DNA of 64,000 nucleotides from NCBI RefSeq assembly GCF_001457775.1, contig NZ_CYSG01000001.1, positions 62,001-126,000 on the forward strand, in the 5' to 3' direction. Each line of letters starts with the position of its first letter. The stretch's first letter is position 1. The position numbers were made by a program, and so were the translations under genes. This DNA comes from Phaeobacter sp. CECT 5382 (GTDB lineage Bacteria > Pseudomonadota > Alphaproteobacteria > Rhodobacterales > Rhodobacteraceae). The notes below the pieces were generated by a model. It was not told the DNA's origin, ran no database searches, and saw only the letters and a program-made list of their open reading frames with translations. Of this stretch, positions 8,905-17,927 are shown piece after piece.

Positions 8905-9726
8905 TCAGTCATCGGCATGCCCCGCCCGCAGACCTTCGCGGACGCGATGAGCGATATCGATGAACTCCTGGCTGTCACGAATGTCCAAGGGGCGCTCCCG
9001 TGGCAGAGTGCTTTCGATCACATCGGTGATACGGCCCGGACGGGGCGACATCACCACGATCTTGGTCGACAGATAGACCGCTTCCGGGATCGAGTGAGTG
9101 ACAAAGCCGATGGTCTTGTTGGTGCGCGCCCAAAGCTTCAGAAGCTGCTCATTGAGGTGGTCGCGGACAATTTCATCCAGCGCCCCAAAGGGTTCATCCA
9201 TCAGCAAAATGTCAGCATCAAAGGCCAGCGCGCGGGCAATGCTGGCGCGCTGTTGCATGCCACCCGACAGCTGCCAAGGGTATTTGCCGCCAAAGCCCGC
9301 AAGCTCCACCAGCTCCAGCACCTGCTCGACGCGTTTGTCCTGCTCGGCCTTGGAATAGCCCATGATTTCAAGCGGTAGCTTGATGTTCTTGGCAATGGTG
9401 CGCCAGGGGTACAGCCCAGCCGCCTGAAACACATAGCCATAGGCACGTTTTTTGCGTGCCTCATCCGGGGTCATCCCGTTGACAGTAATTGTGCCGCCGG
9501 TGGGGTGCTCAAGGGCGGCCATCACCCGCAAGAATGTTGTCTTGCCACAACCCGATGGGCCGATAAAGCTGACAAAATCACCCTTGTTGATGGTGAGGTT
9601 CACGTCCTTCAACGCCTGCACGGGGCCGTCATTTGTCGGGAAAACCAGATCCAGGTTCTTCGCTTCGACGACGGCCTCGGTGGCGCCCGCTGCGGGTTGG
9701 GCCTGGGTAGTCGTTTGAGTATTCAT
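8905..9726 (-). CDS. ABC transporter ATP-binding protein (NMT1-linked)
   Basis: 273 residues, SsuB/TauB-like. Walker A is GPSGCGKTT (~57-65), the signature is LSGGMQQRASIARAL, Walker B is ILLMDEPFGALDE, and the switch His is in FVTHSIPEA. An N-terminal extension of ~20 residues is rich in Gln, Thr and Ala. It lies 66 bp after the dihydropyrimidinase gene on the same strand, so transport genes follow catabolic genes in one probable transcript. Confidence 0.93.
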   Translation of the reverse strand: MNTQTTTQAQPAAGATEAVVEAKNLDLVFPTNDGPVQALKDVNLTINKGDFVSFIGPSGCGKTTFLRVMAALEHPTGGTITVNGMTPDEARKKRAYGYVFQAAGLYPWRTIAKNIKLPLEIMGYSKAEQDKRVEQVLELVELAGFGGKYPWQLSGGMQQRASIARALAFDADILLMDEPFGALDEIVRDHLNEQLLKLWARTNKTIGFVTHSIPEAVYLSTKIVVMSPRPGRITDVIESTLPRERPLDIRDSQEFIDIAHRVREGLRAGHADD

Positions 9727-9792
9727 ATCTTCGCCTTGCTCAGACTGTGAGAGGGCCGCGCGTGAGGAATCCCCGCGGCAGCCCTGCTCCTT

Positions 9793-11247
9793 TTAAACGC
9801 CAGTTGCGGGAATGCCAGTGCGCTCAACAGGGCGCGGTGCGGTCAGCTCTTTCCAAGTGGACAGCGCTTTGTTGACGGTGGCATTGGCCTCGCGCTCAAC
9901 AAACTTGCCGTGGCCTTCCTGGGTGCGGATCTCACCGTCATGCACGGCGACATGGCCGCGTGTCAGGGTAAAGCGTGGCAGACCTTTGACCTCTTTGCCC
10001 TCAAAGACGTTGTAGTCGATGGCGGATTGCTGGCTGTCAGCGGTAATGGTTTTGGATTTTTCAGGATCCCAGACCACAAGATCGGCGTCTGCCCCGACCA
10101 GAACCGCGCCCTTTTTCGGGTAGCAATTCAAAATCTTGGCAATATTGGTCGAGGTCACAGCGACAAATTCGTTCGGCGTGATGCGGCCCGTGGCCACCCC
10201 GTGGGTCCAGAGCATCGGCATGCGGTCTTCCACCCCGCCGGTGCCATTGGGGATTTTGGTAAAATCGCCCACGCCGTAGCGTTTTTGCTCAGTCGAGAAG
10301 GCACAGTGATCCGTTGCCACAACCGAAAGAGAGCCGGACTGAAGGCCAGCCCACAGGCTGTCCTGATGCTGTTTGTTGCGGAAAGGAGGCGACATGACAC
10401 GGCGCGCTGCGTGGTCCCAATCGGGATTGAAATACTCGCTTTCATCCAGCGTCAGATGCTGGATCAGCGGCTCGCCCCAGACGCGTTTACCCTGCATCCG
10501 GGCGCGACGGATGGCCTCATGACTGTCCTCACAGGAGGTATGCACCACATAAAGCGGCACACCCGCCATATCGGCGATCATGATCGCACGGTTGGTGGCT
10601 TCACCTTCGACCTGCGGTGGGCGCGAATAGGCATGTGCTTCGGGACCTGTGTTGCCCTCGGCCAGCAATTTGGCAGAAAGTTCTGCCACCACATCGCCGT
10701 TTTCGGCGTGCACCATGGCGATGCCGCCCAGTTCCGACAGACGCTGGAAGCTGGAATACAACTCATCATCATTGACCATCAAAGCGCCCTTATAGGCCAT
10801 GAAGTGCTTGAAGGTATTGATACCGCGGGTCTCGATCACGGTCTTCATGTCGTCAAAGACCTGTTCACCCCACCAGGTCACCGCCATGTGGAATGAATAG
10901 TCGCAGTTGGCGCGAGTGGATTTATTGTCCCAGCGTTTCAGCGCATCCAGCAGGCTTTCACCCGGATTTGGCAGGGCAAAATCAACCACCATGGTGGTGC
11001 CGCCCGCCAGTCCTGCGCGGGTGCCGGATTCAAAATCATCCGTCGAATAGGTGCCCATGAAGGGCATTTCCAGATGGGTATGCGGGTCAATGCCGCCCGG
11101 CATGACATAGCAGCCAGTGGCGTCAAGTTCCTCGTCGCCCTTGAGGTTCGGCCCAATCGCGGTGATCACGCCATTTTCGATCAAAACGTCCGATTTATAA
11201 GTCAGATCAGCCGTAACGACAGTGCCATTCTTGATGACTTTACTCAT
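9793..11247 (-). CDS. hydA: dihydropyrimidinase (D-hydantoinase)
   Basis: 484 residues, full length for the family. It hydrolyses dihydrouracil or dihydrothymine to the N-carbamoyl beta-amino acid, the second step of reductive pyrimidine breakdown. Metal-site motifs are present: GGIDPHTHLEMPF (HxH), the Lys in KHFMAYKGALMV that becomes carbamylated, HAEN, YVVHTSCEDS and the Asp in VATDHCAFS. Flanking preA, preT, amidohydrolase and rutR fix the pathway better than the sequence alone, since hydantoinases and dihydropyrimidinases are close. A hairpin occupies the 138-bp gap to the upstream amidohydrolase gene. Confidence 0.93.
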   Translation of the reverse strand: MSKVIKNGTVVTADLTYKSDVLIENGVITAIGPNLKGDEELDATGCYVMPGGIDPHTHLEMPFMGTYSTDDFESGTRAGLAGGTTMVVDFALPNPGESLLDALKRWDNKSTRANCDYSFHMAVTWWGEQVFDDMKTVIETRGINTFKHFMAYKGALMVNDDELYSSFQRLSELGGIAMVHAENGDVVAELSAKLLAEGNTGPEAHAYSRPPQVEGEATNRAIMIADMAGVPLYVVHTSCEDSHEAIRRARMQGKRVWGEPLIQHLTLDESEYFNPDWDHAARRVMSPPFRNKQHQDSLWAGLQSGSLSVVATDHCAFSTEQKRYGVGDFTKIPNGTGGVEDRMPMLWTHGVATGRITPNEFVAVTSTNIAKILNCYPKKGAVLVGADADLVVWDPEKSKTITADSQQSAIDYNVFEGKEVKGLPRFTLTRGHVAVHDGEIRTQEGHGKFVEREANATVNKALSTWKELTAPRPVERTGIPATGV

Positions 11248-11349
11248 GAGTGTAACTCCCTGAAACGGGGCGATTAATCGCCTCCATTATTGCCAGACGC
11301 CGCGTATCCACGCGCTGCGCACTTCATCTTTCCCCAAGTATTTAGGGGG

Positions 11350-11371
11350 AGCGGCCCCCAAGGGGACCGCT
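11350..11371. other. intercistronic hairpin
   Basis: AGCGGCCCC and GGGGACCGCT form a GC-rich stem with one mismatch in the gap between the amidohydrolase and dihydropyrimidinase genes. There is no T-run, so an mRNA-processing or stability element within the operon is likelier than a terminator. Confidence 0.4.
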
Positions 11372-11385
11372 GGGGCAGCGCCCTA

Positions 11386-12636
11386 TTAGGAAACGATTTC
11401 CGCCGTCTCGAGCACCGCGTGAAACAGCACATTACCGCCTGCTTCGGCCCAGTCTTTGCTGATCTCCTCGGCCTCATTGTGGGACAGCCCATCCACACAG
11501 GGGCACATGATCATTGCAGTTGGCGCCACGCGGTTGATCCAGCAGGCATCGTGGCCGGCACCGGAAATGATATCAAGATGCGAATAGCCCAGACGATCAG
11601 CTGCACTGCGCACGGCGGTGACGCAGGTCTCGTCAAATTTGACCGGGTCAAAACCGCCGACCTTTTCAAACTCGATCTGCATGTCCATCGCCTCGACAAT
11701 ATCCTTGCCTTCTTCGCGCAGGCGCAGCTCCATGTCTTCGATCACTTCCAGCTCTGGCGAGCGGAAATCGACGGTAAAGACCACCTTTCCTGGAATCACA
11801 TTGCGCGAATTGGGATAGACATCGATGTGGCCAGCAGCACCTACAGCGCTTGGCGCGTGCGACCAGGCGATCTCATCCACCGCTTCCAGCACTCGCGCCA
11901 TGGCAAGACCAGCGTTACGGCGCATCGGCATTGGCGTAGACCCCGTATGCGCATCGCGACCCGTAATTGTGACTTGTGTCCAGCTCAGGCCCTGACCATG
12001 GGTGACAACGCCGATATCCTTGCCTTCTGCCTCCAGAATCGGGCCCTGTTCGATGTGCAGTTCAAAGAAGGCATGCATCTTGCGCGCGCCGACCTCTTCT
12101 TCGCCGCGCCAGCCGATGCGCTTCAGCTCATCGCCAAATTTCTTGCCCTCGGCGTCCTCGACATTATAGGCCCAATCCTGGGTATGAATGCCTGCAAAAA
12201 CTCCCGATGACAGCATGGCGGGCGCGTAGCGGGTGCCTTCTTCATTGGTAAAGTTCGTCGCCACGATAGGGTGTTTTGTCTTGACATTCATATCGTTGAG
12301 CGAACGGATCAGTTCCAGTCCCGCCAGGACGCCAAGCACTCCATCGTATTTGCCGCCTGTTGGCTGTGTATCAAGATGCGAACCCACATAGACCGGCAGC
12401 GCGTCCGGGTCGGTGCCTTCGCGGCGGGCAAACATATTGCCCATCTGGTCCAGCCCCATGGTGCAACCAGCATCCTCGCACCATTTCTGAAACAGAGCAC
12501 GACCTTCGGCGTCTTCGTCGGTCAAGGTCTGACGGTTGTTACCCCCTGCGATACCGGGGCCGACTTTGGCCATCTCCATCAGGCTCTCCCAGAGCCTGTC
12601 GCCGTTGATTTTCAGATTCTGTCCCAAAGACGTCAT
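11386..12636 (-). CDS. Zn-dependent amidohydrolase (N-carbamoyl-beta-alanine type, M20 family)
   Basis: 416 residues from the ATG at 12634-12636, chosen because AGGAAGGAAG precedes it; longer upstream starts lack this. The family (AmaB/HyuC, allantoate amidohydrolase, beta-ureidopropionase) uses two metals bound by His, Asp, Glu and His: GSHLDTQPTGG, NFTNEEGTRY and GAGHDACW are visible. In this block the expected reaction is hydrolysis of N-carbamoyl-beta-alanine or N-carbamoyl-beta-aminoisobutyrate to the beta-amino acid, CO2 and ammonia, the last step of the pathway. It is the first gene of the minus-strand operon, and the perfect RutR box lies 136 bp upstream. Confidence 0.92.
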   Translation of the reverse strand: MTSLGQNLKINGDRLWESLMEMAKVGPGIAGGNNRQTLTDEDAEGRALFQKWCEDAGCTMGLDQMGNMFARREGTDPDALPVYVGSHLDTQPTGGKYDGVLGVLAGLELIRSLNDMNVKTKHPIVATNFTNEEGTRYAPAMLSSGVFAGIHTQDWAYNVEDAEGKKFGDELKRIGWRGEEEVGARKMHAFFELHIEQGPILEAEGKDIGVVTHGQGLSWTQVTITGRDAHTGSTPMPMRRNAGLAMARVLEAVDEIAWSHAPSAVGAAGHIDVYPNSRNVIPGKVVFTVDFRSPELEVIEDMELRLREEGKDIVEAMDMQIEFEKVGGFDPVKFDETCVTAVRSAADRLGYSHLDIISGAGHDACWINRVAPTAMIMCPCVDGLSHNEAEEISKDWAEAGGNVLFHAVLETAEIVS

Positions 12637-12771
12637 CGCAGCTTCCTTCCTGTTCCCCCCGCTGGTCATGCGGGTTATTCTTGGCTTTGCACCATCGGTG
12701 GCTTTGAAGCGTTGGCCTGTTTCCAAGTGAGCGATCACAGAGTTTGCACAAAGCTTACACAGAGCTTGGAT

Positions 12772-12787
12772 TTGACCAACTGGTCAA
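12772..12787. promoter_or_regulatory. perfect RutR operator
   Basis: TTGACCAACTGGTCAA is an exact match to the E. coli RutR box TTGACCA-N2-TGGTCAA. It stands in the 310-bp divergent region between the amidohydrolase gene (minus) and rutR (plus), so it could control both. TTGACC at 12772 with TATCAC 18 bp on also makes a possible promoter toward rutR, overlapped by the operator. I see nothing else clear in this 310-bp region. Confidence 0.85.
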
Positions 12788-12946
12788 ACTCACGCTATCA
12801 CGGGTTAGCCACCAGTCAAGAAATTGAGTCACATTGCCTCACAAATCCCCCTAAAACATAGGGGCAAAGTACAAATTGCGGGCGTTTTCTGCACACAGCC
12901 CGCCGTCACGTCCCAGTTCCGCTCAAGTAAGGATCGCTAATCCACA

Positions 12947-13561
12947 ATGCCCAAGGACCGATCACCGACCCGTATCCAGAAAAAGAATCGCGCCGCCATT
13001 CTCGAGGCCGCGCTCGAGGTGTTTTCAGCGCATGGATTTCGCGGCGCCACCGTCGACCAGATCGCAACCCAGGCCGGTCTGTCAAAGCCCAATCTGCTGT
13101 ATTATTTCCCCTCCAAAGAGGCGATGTTCACCGCCCTTTTGTCAGAGCTTCTGGACACCTGGCTGGATCCCATGCGCGAGATCAACCCCGAGGGGGATCC
13201 GCTGGAAGAAATCCTTGCCTATGTGCAGCGCAAATTGCAGATGAGCCGGGACTACCCACGCGAAAGCCGACTTTTTGCAAATGAAATCGTGCAGGGTGCC
13301 CCGCGCATGCTGGATGCACTCTCGACCGATCTGCGCGGGTTGCTCGAAGAAAAATGTGCAATCATCGAGACCTGGATGGCGGCTGGAAAGATCAACCGGA
13401 CCCATCCCAAACATCTGATGTTTTCGATCTGGTCGCTGACCCAGCACTATGCGGATTTCGATGTTCAGGTACGTATGCTCATGGGCGATGAGGATCCCTT
13501 TGATGCCGCACCAGAATTTCTGGAAACCCTTTATCGGCGTATGCTTACGCCAAAAGGTTAA
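12947..13561 (+). CDS. rutR: TetR-family pyrimidine regulator RutR
   Basis: 204 residues. The N-terminal helix-turn-helix reads GATVDQIATQAGLSKPNLLY followed by YFPSKEAMF, and the C-terminal domain (RLFANEIVQGAP, SIWSLTQHYADFD) is that of the RutR/YcdC group. RutR binds uracil or thymine and then releases DNA. The diagnosis is strengthened by the perfect RutR box upstream and by the surrounding pyrimidine genes. It is monocistronic, flanked by the amidohydrolase operon and the convergent preT-preA operon, and ends at a shared terminator. Confidence 0.93.
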   Translation: MPKDRSPTRIQKKNRAAILEAALEVFSAHGFRGATVDQIATQAGLSKPNLLYYFPSKEAMFTALLSELLDTWLDPMREINPEGDPLEEILAYVQRKLQMSRDYPRESRLFANEIVQGAPRMLDALSTDLRGLLEEKCAIIETWMAAGKINRTHPKHLMFSIWSLTQHYADFDVQVRMLMGDEDPFDAAPEFLETLYRRMLTPKG

Positions 13562-13623
13562 AGCTTGTTAACCTAAAATTCAGAGGTCTGACCACAGGCC
13601 GGAAAACACATCGAAAAACAACA

Positions 13624-13650
13624 AAGGGCAGCGCCAAAGCACTGCCCTTT
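13624..13650. terminator. bidirectional terminator between rutR and preA
   Basis: AAAGGGCAG and CTGCCCTTT form a 9-bp stem with a 9-nt loop, followed by TTATTTTAT on the plus strand and preceded by A-rich sequence, so it can serve both convergent genes. Confidence 0.85.
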
Positions 13651-13682
13651 TTATTTTATATCAGAGCCTTATCCGATCCAGC

Positions 13683-14987
13683 TTATTCAGCTGCGGTGGC
13701 CGAGGGATTGTTGGGGTGGGTTGTCCAGTTGGCGTATTCATCAGAGACCACCTTGCCGGTACGCTCATCCAACTGTCCGGCGGGGACTTCTTCCATAGTG
13801 ATGCAGCCCTCGATCGGGCAGACATTCACACAAAGATTACAGGCCACGCATTCATCGTCTTTCACGGTAAAGACGCGGTCGGCGCTCATCTCGATGGCCT
13901 GGTGCGAGGTATCTTCGCAGGCGGCAAAACAACGGCCACAGCTGATGCAGTCATCCTGATTGATCTTGGCTTTAGCAATAAAGTTCAGATCCAGATACTG
14001 CCAGTCGGTCACATTCGGAACTGCCATGCCGATGAAGTCTTGGGTCGAGGTATAGCCCTTTTCATCCATCCAGTTGGACAGACCCGAAATCATCTCTTTC
14101 ACCACGTTGAAGCCATAGGTCATGGCCGCAGTGCAGACCTGAACGTTGCCAGCGCCAAGCGCCATGAATTCTGCCGCGTCTTTCCATGTGGTAACACCAC
14201 CAATGGCCGAAATCGGCAGATCATGGGTCTGTGGGCAGCGCGCAATTTCAGCCACCATGTTCATGGCAATTGGCTTTACCGCCGGGCCGCAATAGCCGCC
14301 ATGGGTTCCCTTGCCGCCGACAGTTGGCTCAGGCGCCATTTGGTCCAGATCCACGGCCACAATCGAATTGATGGTATTGATCAGGCTGACCGCATCCCCA
14401 CCACCGTTCTTGGCGGCGCGTGCCGGGAAACGCACGTCGGTGATATTGGGTGTGAGCTTCACGATCACTGGCTTGGAATAGTACTTCTTGCACCATTCGG
14501 TGACCATCTGAATATATTCCGGCACCTGCCCTACGGCAGCACCCATGCCGCGTTCGGCCATCCCATGCGGGCAGCCAAAGTTCAGCTCGATACCATCGGC
14601 ACCAGTGGCTTCGACTTTAGGCAGGATATCTTTCCAGGCCTGCTCTTCACACGGCACCATGATCGACACGATAACGGCGCGATCCGGATAGTCCTTTTTG
14701 ACCCGAGTGATTTCTTCGAGGTTGATCTCCAGCGAGCGATCCGTGATCAGCTCGATATTGTTCAGCCCCAGCAAGCGACGGTCAGCACCAAAGATCGCGC
14801 CATAGCGCGGACCATTGACGTTGACCACGGGTGGCCCCTCAGAGCCGAGGGTCTTCCAGACCACACCACCCCAGCCGGCCTCAAAGGCACGGCGCACGTT
14901 GTATTCTTTGTCCGTTGGCGGCGCCGAGGCCAGCCAGAACGGGTTGGGAGATTTGATCCCCAGGAATTCTGTTGTCAGATCAGCCAT
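13683..14987 (-). CDS. preA: NAD-dependent dihydropyrimidine dehydrogenase, PreA subunit
   Basis: 434 residues from the ATG at 14985-14987, which has an AAGGAAC site; the upstream Met has none. The N-terminal ~310 residues are a dihydroorotate-dehydrogenase-like FMN barrel with active-site NFGCPHGM. The C-terminus carries two 4Fe-4S motifs, CISCGRCFAACED and CVACNLCVNVCP. With PreT it reduces uracil and thymine to the 5,6-dihydro forms, the first pathway step. It follows preT by 58 bp on the same strand. Confidence 0.95.
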   Translation of the reverse strand: MADLTTEFLGIKSPNPFWLASAPPTDKEYNVRRAFEAGWGGVVWKTLGSEGPPVVNVNGPRYGAIFGADRRLLGLNNIELITDRSLEINLEEITRVKKDYPDRAVIVSIMVPCEEQAWKDILPKVEATGADGIELNFGCPHGMAERGMGAAVGQVPEYIQMVTEWCKKYYSKPVIVKLTPNITDVRFPARAAKNGGGDAVSLINTINSIVAVDLDQMAPEPTVGGKGTHGGYCGPAVKPIAMNMVAEIARCPQTHDLPISAIGGVTTWKDAAEFMALGAGNVQVCTAAMTYGFNVVKEMISGLSNWMDEKGYTSTQDFIGMAVPNVTDWQYLDLNFIAKAKINQDDCISCGRCFAACEDTSHQAIEMSADRVFTVKDDECVACNLCVNVCPIEGCITMEEVPAGQLDERTGKVVSDEYANWTTHPNNPSATAAE

Positions 14988-15045
14988 TTGTCTGTTCCTT
15001 TTCATGCTCGCTTGGGGCCATTGCCGAGCAACGGCCCCGGCTTGC

Positions 15046-16380
15046 TCAGCCCATCAGGGTCGAATGAATGTCCATCGCAGCGTCACGACCCTCGGCCACA
15101 GCTGTCACGGTGAGGTCTTCGCCGCCCGAGGCACAGTCGCCCCCGGCCCAGACATTCGCCACCGAAGTACGACCCGTGGCATCCACCATGATCTTGCGAT
15201 CCTCCAGCTCCAGCTCTGCGGGCTGACCTTCCAGGGTTTGACCAATGGCCTTGTAGACCTGATCAGCTGCCAGACGCAGGGTCTCGCCCGTGCCCGTGAC
15301 ACGACCATCGTGAACATCTGTGTATTCCAGCTCGATCTCAGCTGCAGCACCTTCGCCAAGAATAGCCTTGGGCATCACGTTGAACATCAACGTCACCCCT
15401 TTGGAGGCCGCCAGATCCTGTTCAAACCGGCTGGCACCCATAGCGTCGCGACCGCGGCGATAGGCGATAGTGACGTTTTCCGCCCCCAGCAGTTTTGACT
15501 GCACAGCCGCATCAACAGCGGTCATACCGCCACCGATCACCACAACATTGCGGCCAACGGGCAGCTTTGTCAGATCATCTGCCTGGCGCAGCTCTTCGAT
15601 GAAGTCGACAGCATCGCGTACACCGTCCATGTCTTCGCCAGCGGCCCGCAGGGCATTGACCCCGGCCAGACCAATCGACAGGAACACCGCGTCATAGTCG
15701 GCTTTCAGCGTCTCAAGCGACAGATCTTCGCCCAGCTTTTTGCCGTATTGCATGGTGATGCCGCCGATCTTCAGCAGCCAGTCAACTTCGCGGGCGGCAA
15801 AATCTTCGGTAGACTTATAGGCGGCAATACCGAATTCGTTCAGACCACCGGCTTTTGATTTGGCGTCATAGACCACCACATCATGACCCAGCATCGCCAA
15901 ACGGTGCGCCGCTGACAGGCCCGCAGGACCAGCCCCAGCAACAGCGACCTTCTTGCCGGTGCTTGGTGCACGGCTAAAGGGGTGTTCGTCACGCGCCATC
16001 AGCACGTCTGTCGCAAAGCGCTGCAAACGACCGATCTCGACCGGTTTACCTTCGGCGGCTTCACGCACACAGGCCTCTTCGCAGAGCGTCTCTGTCGGGC
16101 AAACCCGGGCACACATGCCACCAAGGATGTTCTGATCCAGAATGGTCTTGGCCGCCGAAGCCGGATGGCCGGCCTGAATTTCGCGGATGAACTGCGGAAT
16201 ATCGATGCTGGTGGGGCATGCGGTCATGCAGGGCGCATCGTAGCAGAAGTAGCAGCGATCTGCGGCAACAGCCGCCTCATGCGCGTCATAAGCGGGGTGC
16301 AGATCCCCAAAATTGTCGGCAATCTCAGGAGCGGCCAATCGCCCTGCCTGAATGCCTGATGCCTGATGGCTCGTCGCCAT
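15046..16380 (-). CDS. preT: NAD-dependent dihydropyrimidine dehydrogenase, PreT subunit
   Basis: 444 residues. The N-terminal Cys-rich domain (CYFCYDAPCMTACP and CARVCPTETLCEEAC) resembles the FeS domain of glutamate synthase small subunit and eukaryotic DPD. Two Rossmann motifs follow, GAGPAGLSAA for FAD and GGGMTAVDAA for NAD(P)H, then the GGDCASGGEDLT FAD end motif. It passes electrons from NADH to PreA. First gene of the preT-preA operon; a RutR-like palindrome sits 55-70 bp upstream. Confidence 0.95.
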   Translation of the reverse strand: MATSHQASGIQAGRLAAPEIADNFGDLHPAYDAHEAAVAADRCYFCYDAPCMTACPTSIDIPQFIREIQAGHPASAAKTILDQNILGGMCARVCPTETLCEEACVREAAEGKPVEIGRLQRFATDVLMARDEHPFSRAPSTGKKVAVAGAGPAGLSAAHRLAMLGHDVVVYDAKSKAGGLNEFGIAAYKSTEDFAAREVDWLLKIGGITMQYGKKLGEDLSLETLKADYDAVFLSIGLAGVNALRAAGEDMDGVRDAVDFIEELRQADDLTKLPVGRNVVVIGGGMTAVDAAVQSKLLGAENVTIAYRRGRDAMGASRFEQDLAASKGVTLMFNVMPKAILGEGAAAEIELEYTDVHDGRVTGTGETLRLAADQVYKAIGQTLEGQPAELELEDRKIMVDATGRTSVANVWAGGDCASGGEDLTVTAVAEGRDAAMDIHSTLMG

Positions 16381-16434
16381 TGGGTGTCTCCCTGACTGTG
16401 TTCTTATGGGAATCAGACTGCCACAGTTTGATTT

Positions 16435-16450
16435 TTTATCAACTGGTAAA
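16435..16450. promoter_or_regulatory. RutR-like operator upstream of preT
   Basis: TTTATCAACTGGTAAA matches the RutR box at 11 of 14 defined positions, with the same AC spacer as the perfect site at 12772, and lies 55-70 bp before the preT start. Confidence 0.6.
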
Positions 16451-16532
16451 ATTTTGGATTTGGCAAAAAAAAACGCTACCCCACCCTGGAGTAGCGCACA
16501 ATTGCATGATTTTAAGCGATAAAAAATCGCGC

Positions 16533-17177
16533 CTATTTTTCGAGCATTTCCAACAGGTGACCGGATTTCAGCCAGACTCGCGCACCTTCAGGCCCAGTGC
16601 GGGCCGAAAACCCCTGCCCCGGCGGCAAACGCAACCAGTCCCAACGTACAAATTCTTCCCCCTGCTGGCTGTAGCTTCCCTCCAGAACAAAGACCTCCAA
16701 CCCACCCTCCGGCGCGAGGGTAATGTCCTGATCAGCACCCCAAATGGCCAGCTGCACATCTTCGGCTGGCGCCTGAAACAAAGAGGTGCTTGCTTGGGAA
16801 AAATCACTGGTATCGCACACGACCGAGGTCCGGTCGTCGGGATCAAACTGATGCAGCTTCACCAGGATCGTCGCACCATCGGCCGCAGCCGGGGTATGCT
16901 GCGAGGTCGGAGGATTGCGCACATAGGTGCCTTTGGTGAAATCGCCTTCCTCGTCCTGAAACACGCCGTCCAGCACCAGATATTCTTCGCCACCGTCATG
17001 AGTATGGGCCGAAAAGGCCGACCCAGGCGCAAATCGCACGATGGTTGTGGCGCGCGCGACCTCAGCGCCGATACGGTCCAGCATCTTGCGCTCGACGCCG
17101 ACGGCAGGGCTTGCCACCCAGGGCGTGTCGTCGAAATGAACGGCGATGCGTTCGTCAAAATCTGCATTGATCCGCAT
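16533..17177 (-). CDS. ChrR-like double cupin protein
   Basis: 214 residues with two cupin repeats. The first has HTHDGGEEYLVLDG, the usual metal-binding His/His/Glu set, followed by a late His in SQHTP. The second (LEVFVLEGSYS) lacks the full His set and is probably structural. Related domains occur in the anti-sigma factor ChrR, but this protein lacks the N-terminal zinc anti-sigma domain and no sigma factor gene is adjacent, so an enzyme or small-molecule sensor role is equally possible. It faces the preT promoter region and is transcribed separately. Confidence 0.75.
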   Translation of the reverse strand: MRINADFDERIAVHFDDTPWVASPAVGVERKMLDRIGAEVARATTIVRFAPGSAFSAHTHDGGEEYLVLDGVFQDEEGDFTKGTYVRNPPTSQHTPAAADGATILVKLHQFDPDDRTSVVCDTSDFSQASTSLFQAPAEDVQLAIWGADQDITLAPEGGLEVFVLEGSYSQQGEEFVRWDWLRLPPGQGFSARTGPEGARVWLKSGHLLEMLEK

Positions 17178-17274
17178 GTGATCCTCCAGCTTGGTTGCTC
17201 ACAGGATGTGGCACCTCCCGGGCGATATGGAATGCGAGATCACGGTTTTGTGCAACGACTGAATGCAGAAACAC

Positions 17275-17310
17275 AGGTCGGGCGTAGAGGTCAGACGTAG
17301 AGGTCAGGCG
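17275..17310. repeat. 13-bp tandem repeat downstream of ridA
   Basis: AGGTCGGGCGTAG, AGGTCAGACGTAG and a partial AGGTCAGGCG are head to tail. The array ends 7 bp from the ridA stop codon (ridA reads on the minus strand). Confidence 0.85.
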
Positions 17311-17317
17311 CCAGCCA

Positions 17318-17716
17318 TCAGGCAGACAGCACCGCTGTGGCCTCGATTTCGATCTTAGCCTCATCCTCGACCAATGCTGCGACAACAACCATTGTCATGG
17401 CCGGAAAATGGTAGCCCATCACCGCACGATAGGCTTTGCCCACCTCGGCCTGATGGGCAACATATTCGGCCTTGTCGGTTACATACCACGTCAGCCGGGT
17501 AATATCGCTAGCCTCACCGCCTGCGGCCTCCACCACAGCGAGGATATTGCGCAGAACCTGGGTCATCTGGCCGATAAAACTGTGCTCTTCAAAGACCTGA
17601 TCGCTGTTCCAGCCAATCTGACCACCAACAAACAGCTGCTTGCCCTCGGCGATCATGCCATTGGCATAGCCCTTGGCCGGCTTCCACCCTTCTGGATGTA
17701 CGGAAATAGCAGGCAT
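17318..17716 (-). CDS. RidA family (enamine/imine deaminase-like) protein
   Basis: 132 residues from the ATG at 17714-17716, preceded by GAGGAGAG. A longer frame runs upstream but has no coding character or ribosome site. The YjgF/YER057c/UK114 fold is shown by LFVGGQIGWN, the middle QVLRNI segment and the C-terminal AKIEIEATAVL. The catalytic Arg typical of true RidA is not clearly present, so this is probably a divergent subgroup. No functional partner is evident nearby. Confidence 0.85.
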   Translation of the reverse strand: MPAISVHPEGWKPAKGYANGMIAEGKQLFVGGQIGWNSDQVFEEHSFIGQMTQVLRNILAVVEAAGGEASDITRLTWYVTDKAEYVAHQAEVGKAYRAVMGYHFPAMTMVVVAALVEDEAKIEIEATAVLSA

Positions 17717-17927
17717 GAAGCTCTCCTCGGGCTGGTCATAAATGTCGATACAAGGAGTAATATCGACGAGGCTGCGCTTTATTTCAAGCTTAAAATTTAT
17801 ACCCCTGAAGCATTTCGTGCTGTCAGATCGCCATGCGCCCAAGACCACAGGTGAAAGGCCACGCACAAAAGAAAAACCGCGCATCCCCAGGGACACGCGG
17901 CACATCGAACTCAAAATCTGCGGCGGA

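Noticed and set aside
11290-12210. 306-codon plus-strand frame opposite the amidohydrolase
   Set aside because: Shadow of a gene with all M20 metal motifs.
13716-15113. 465-codon plus-strand frame opposite preA
   Set aside because: Shadow of preA; protein is His/Gly-rich nonsense without motif.
16533-17177. ChrR anti-sigma factor
   Set aside because: Only the cupin part is present; the zinc-binding anti-sigma domain and a neighbouring sigma factor gene are missing.
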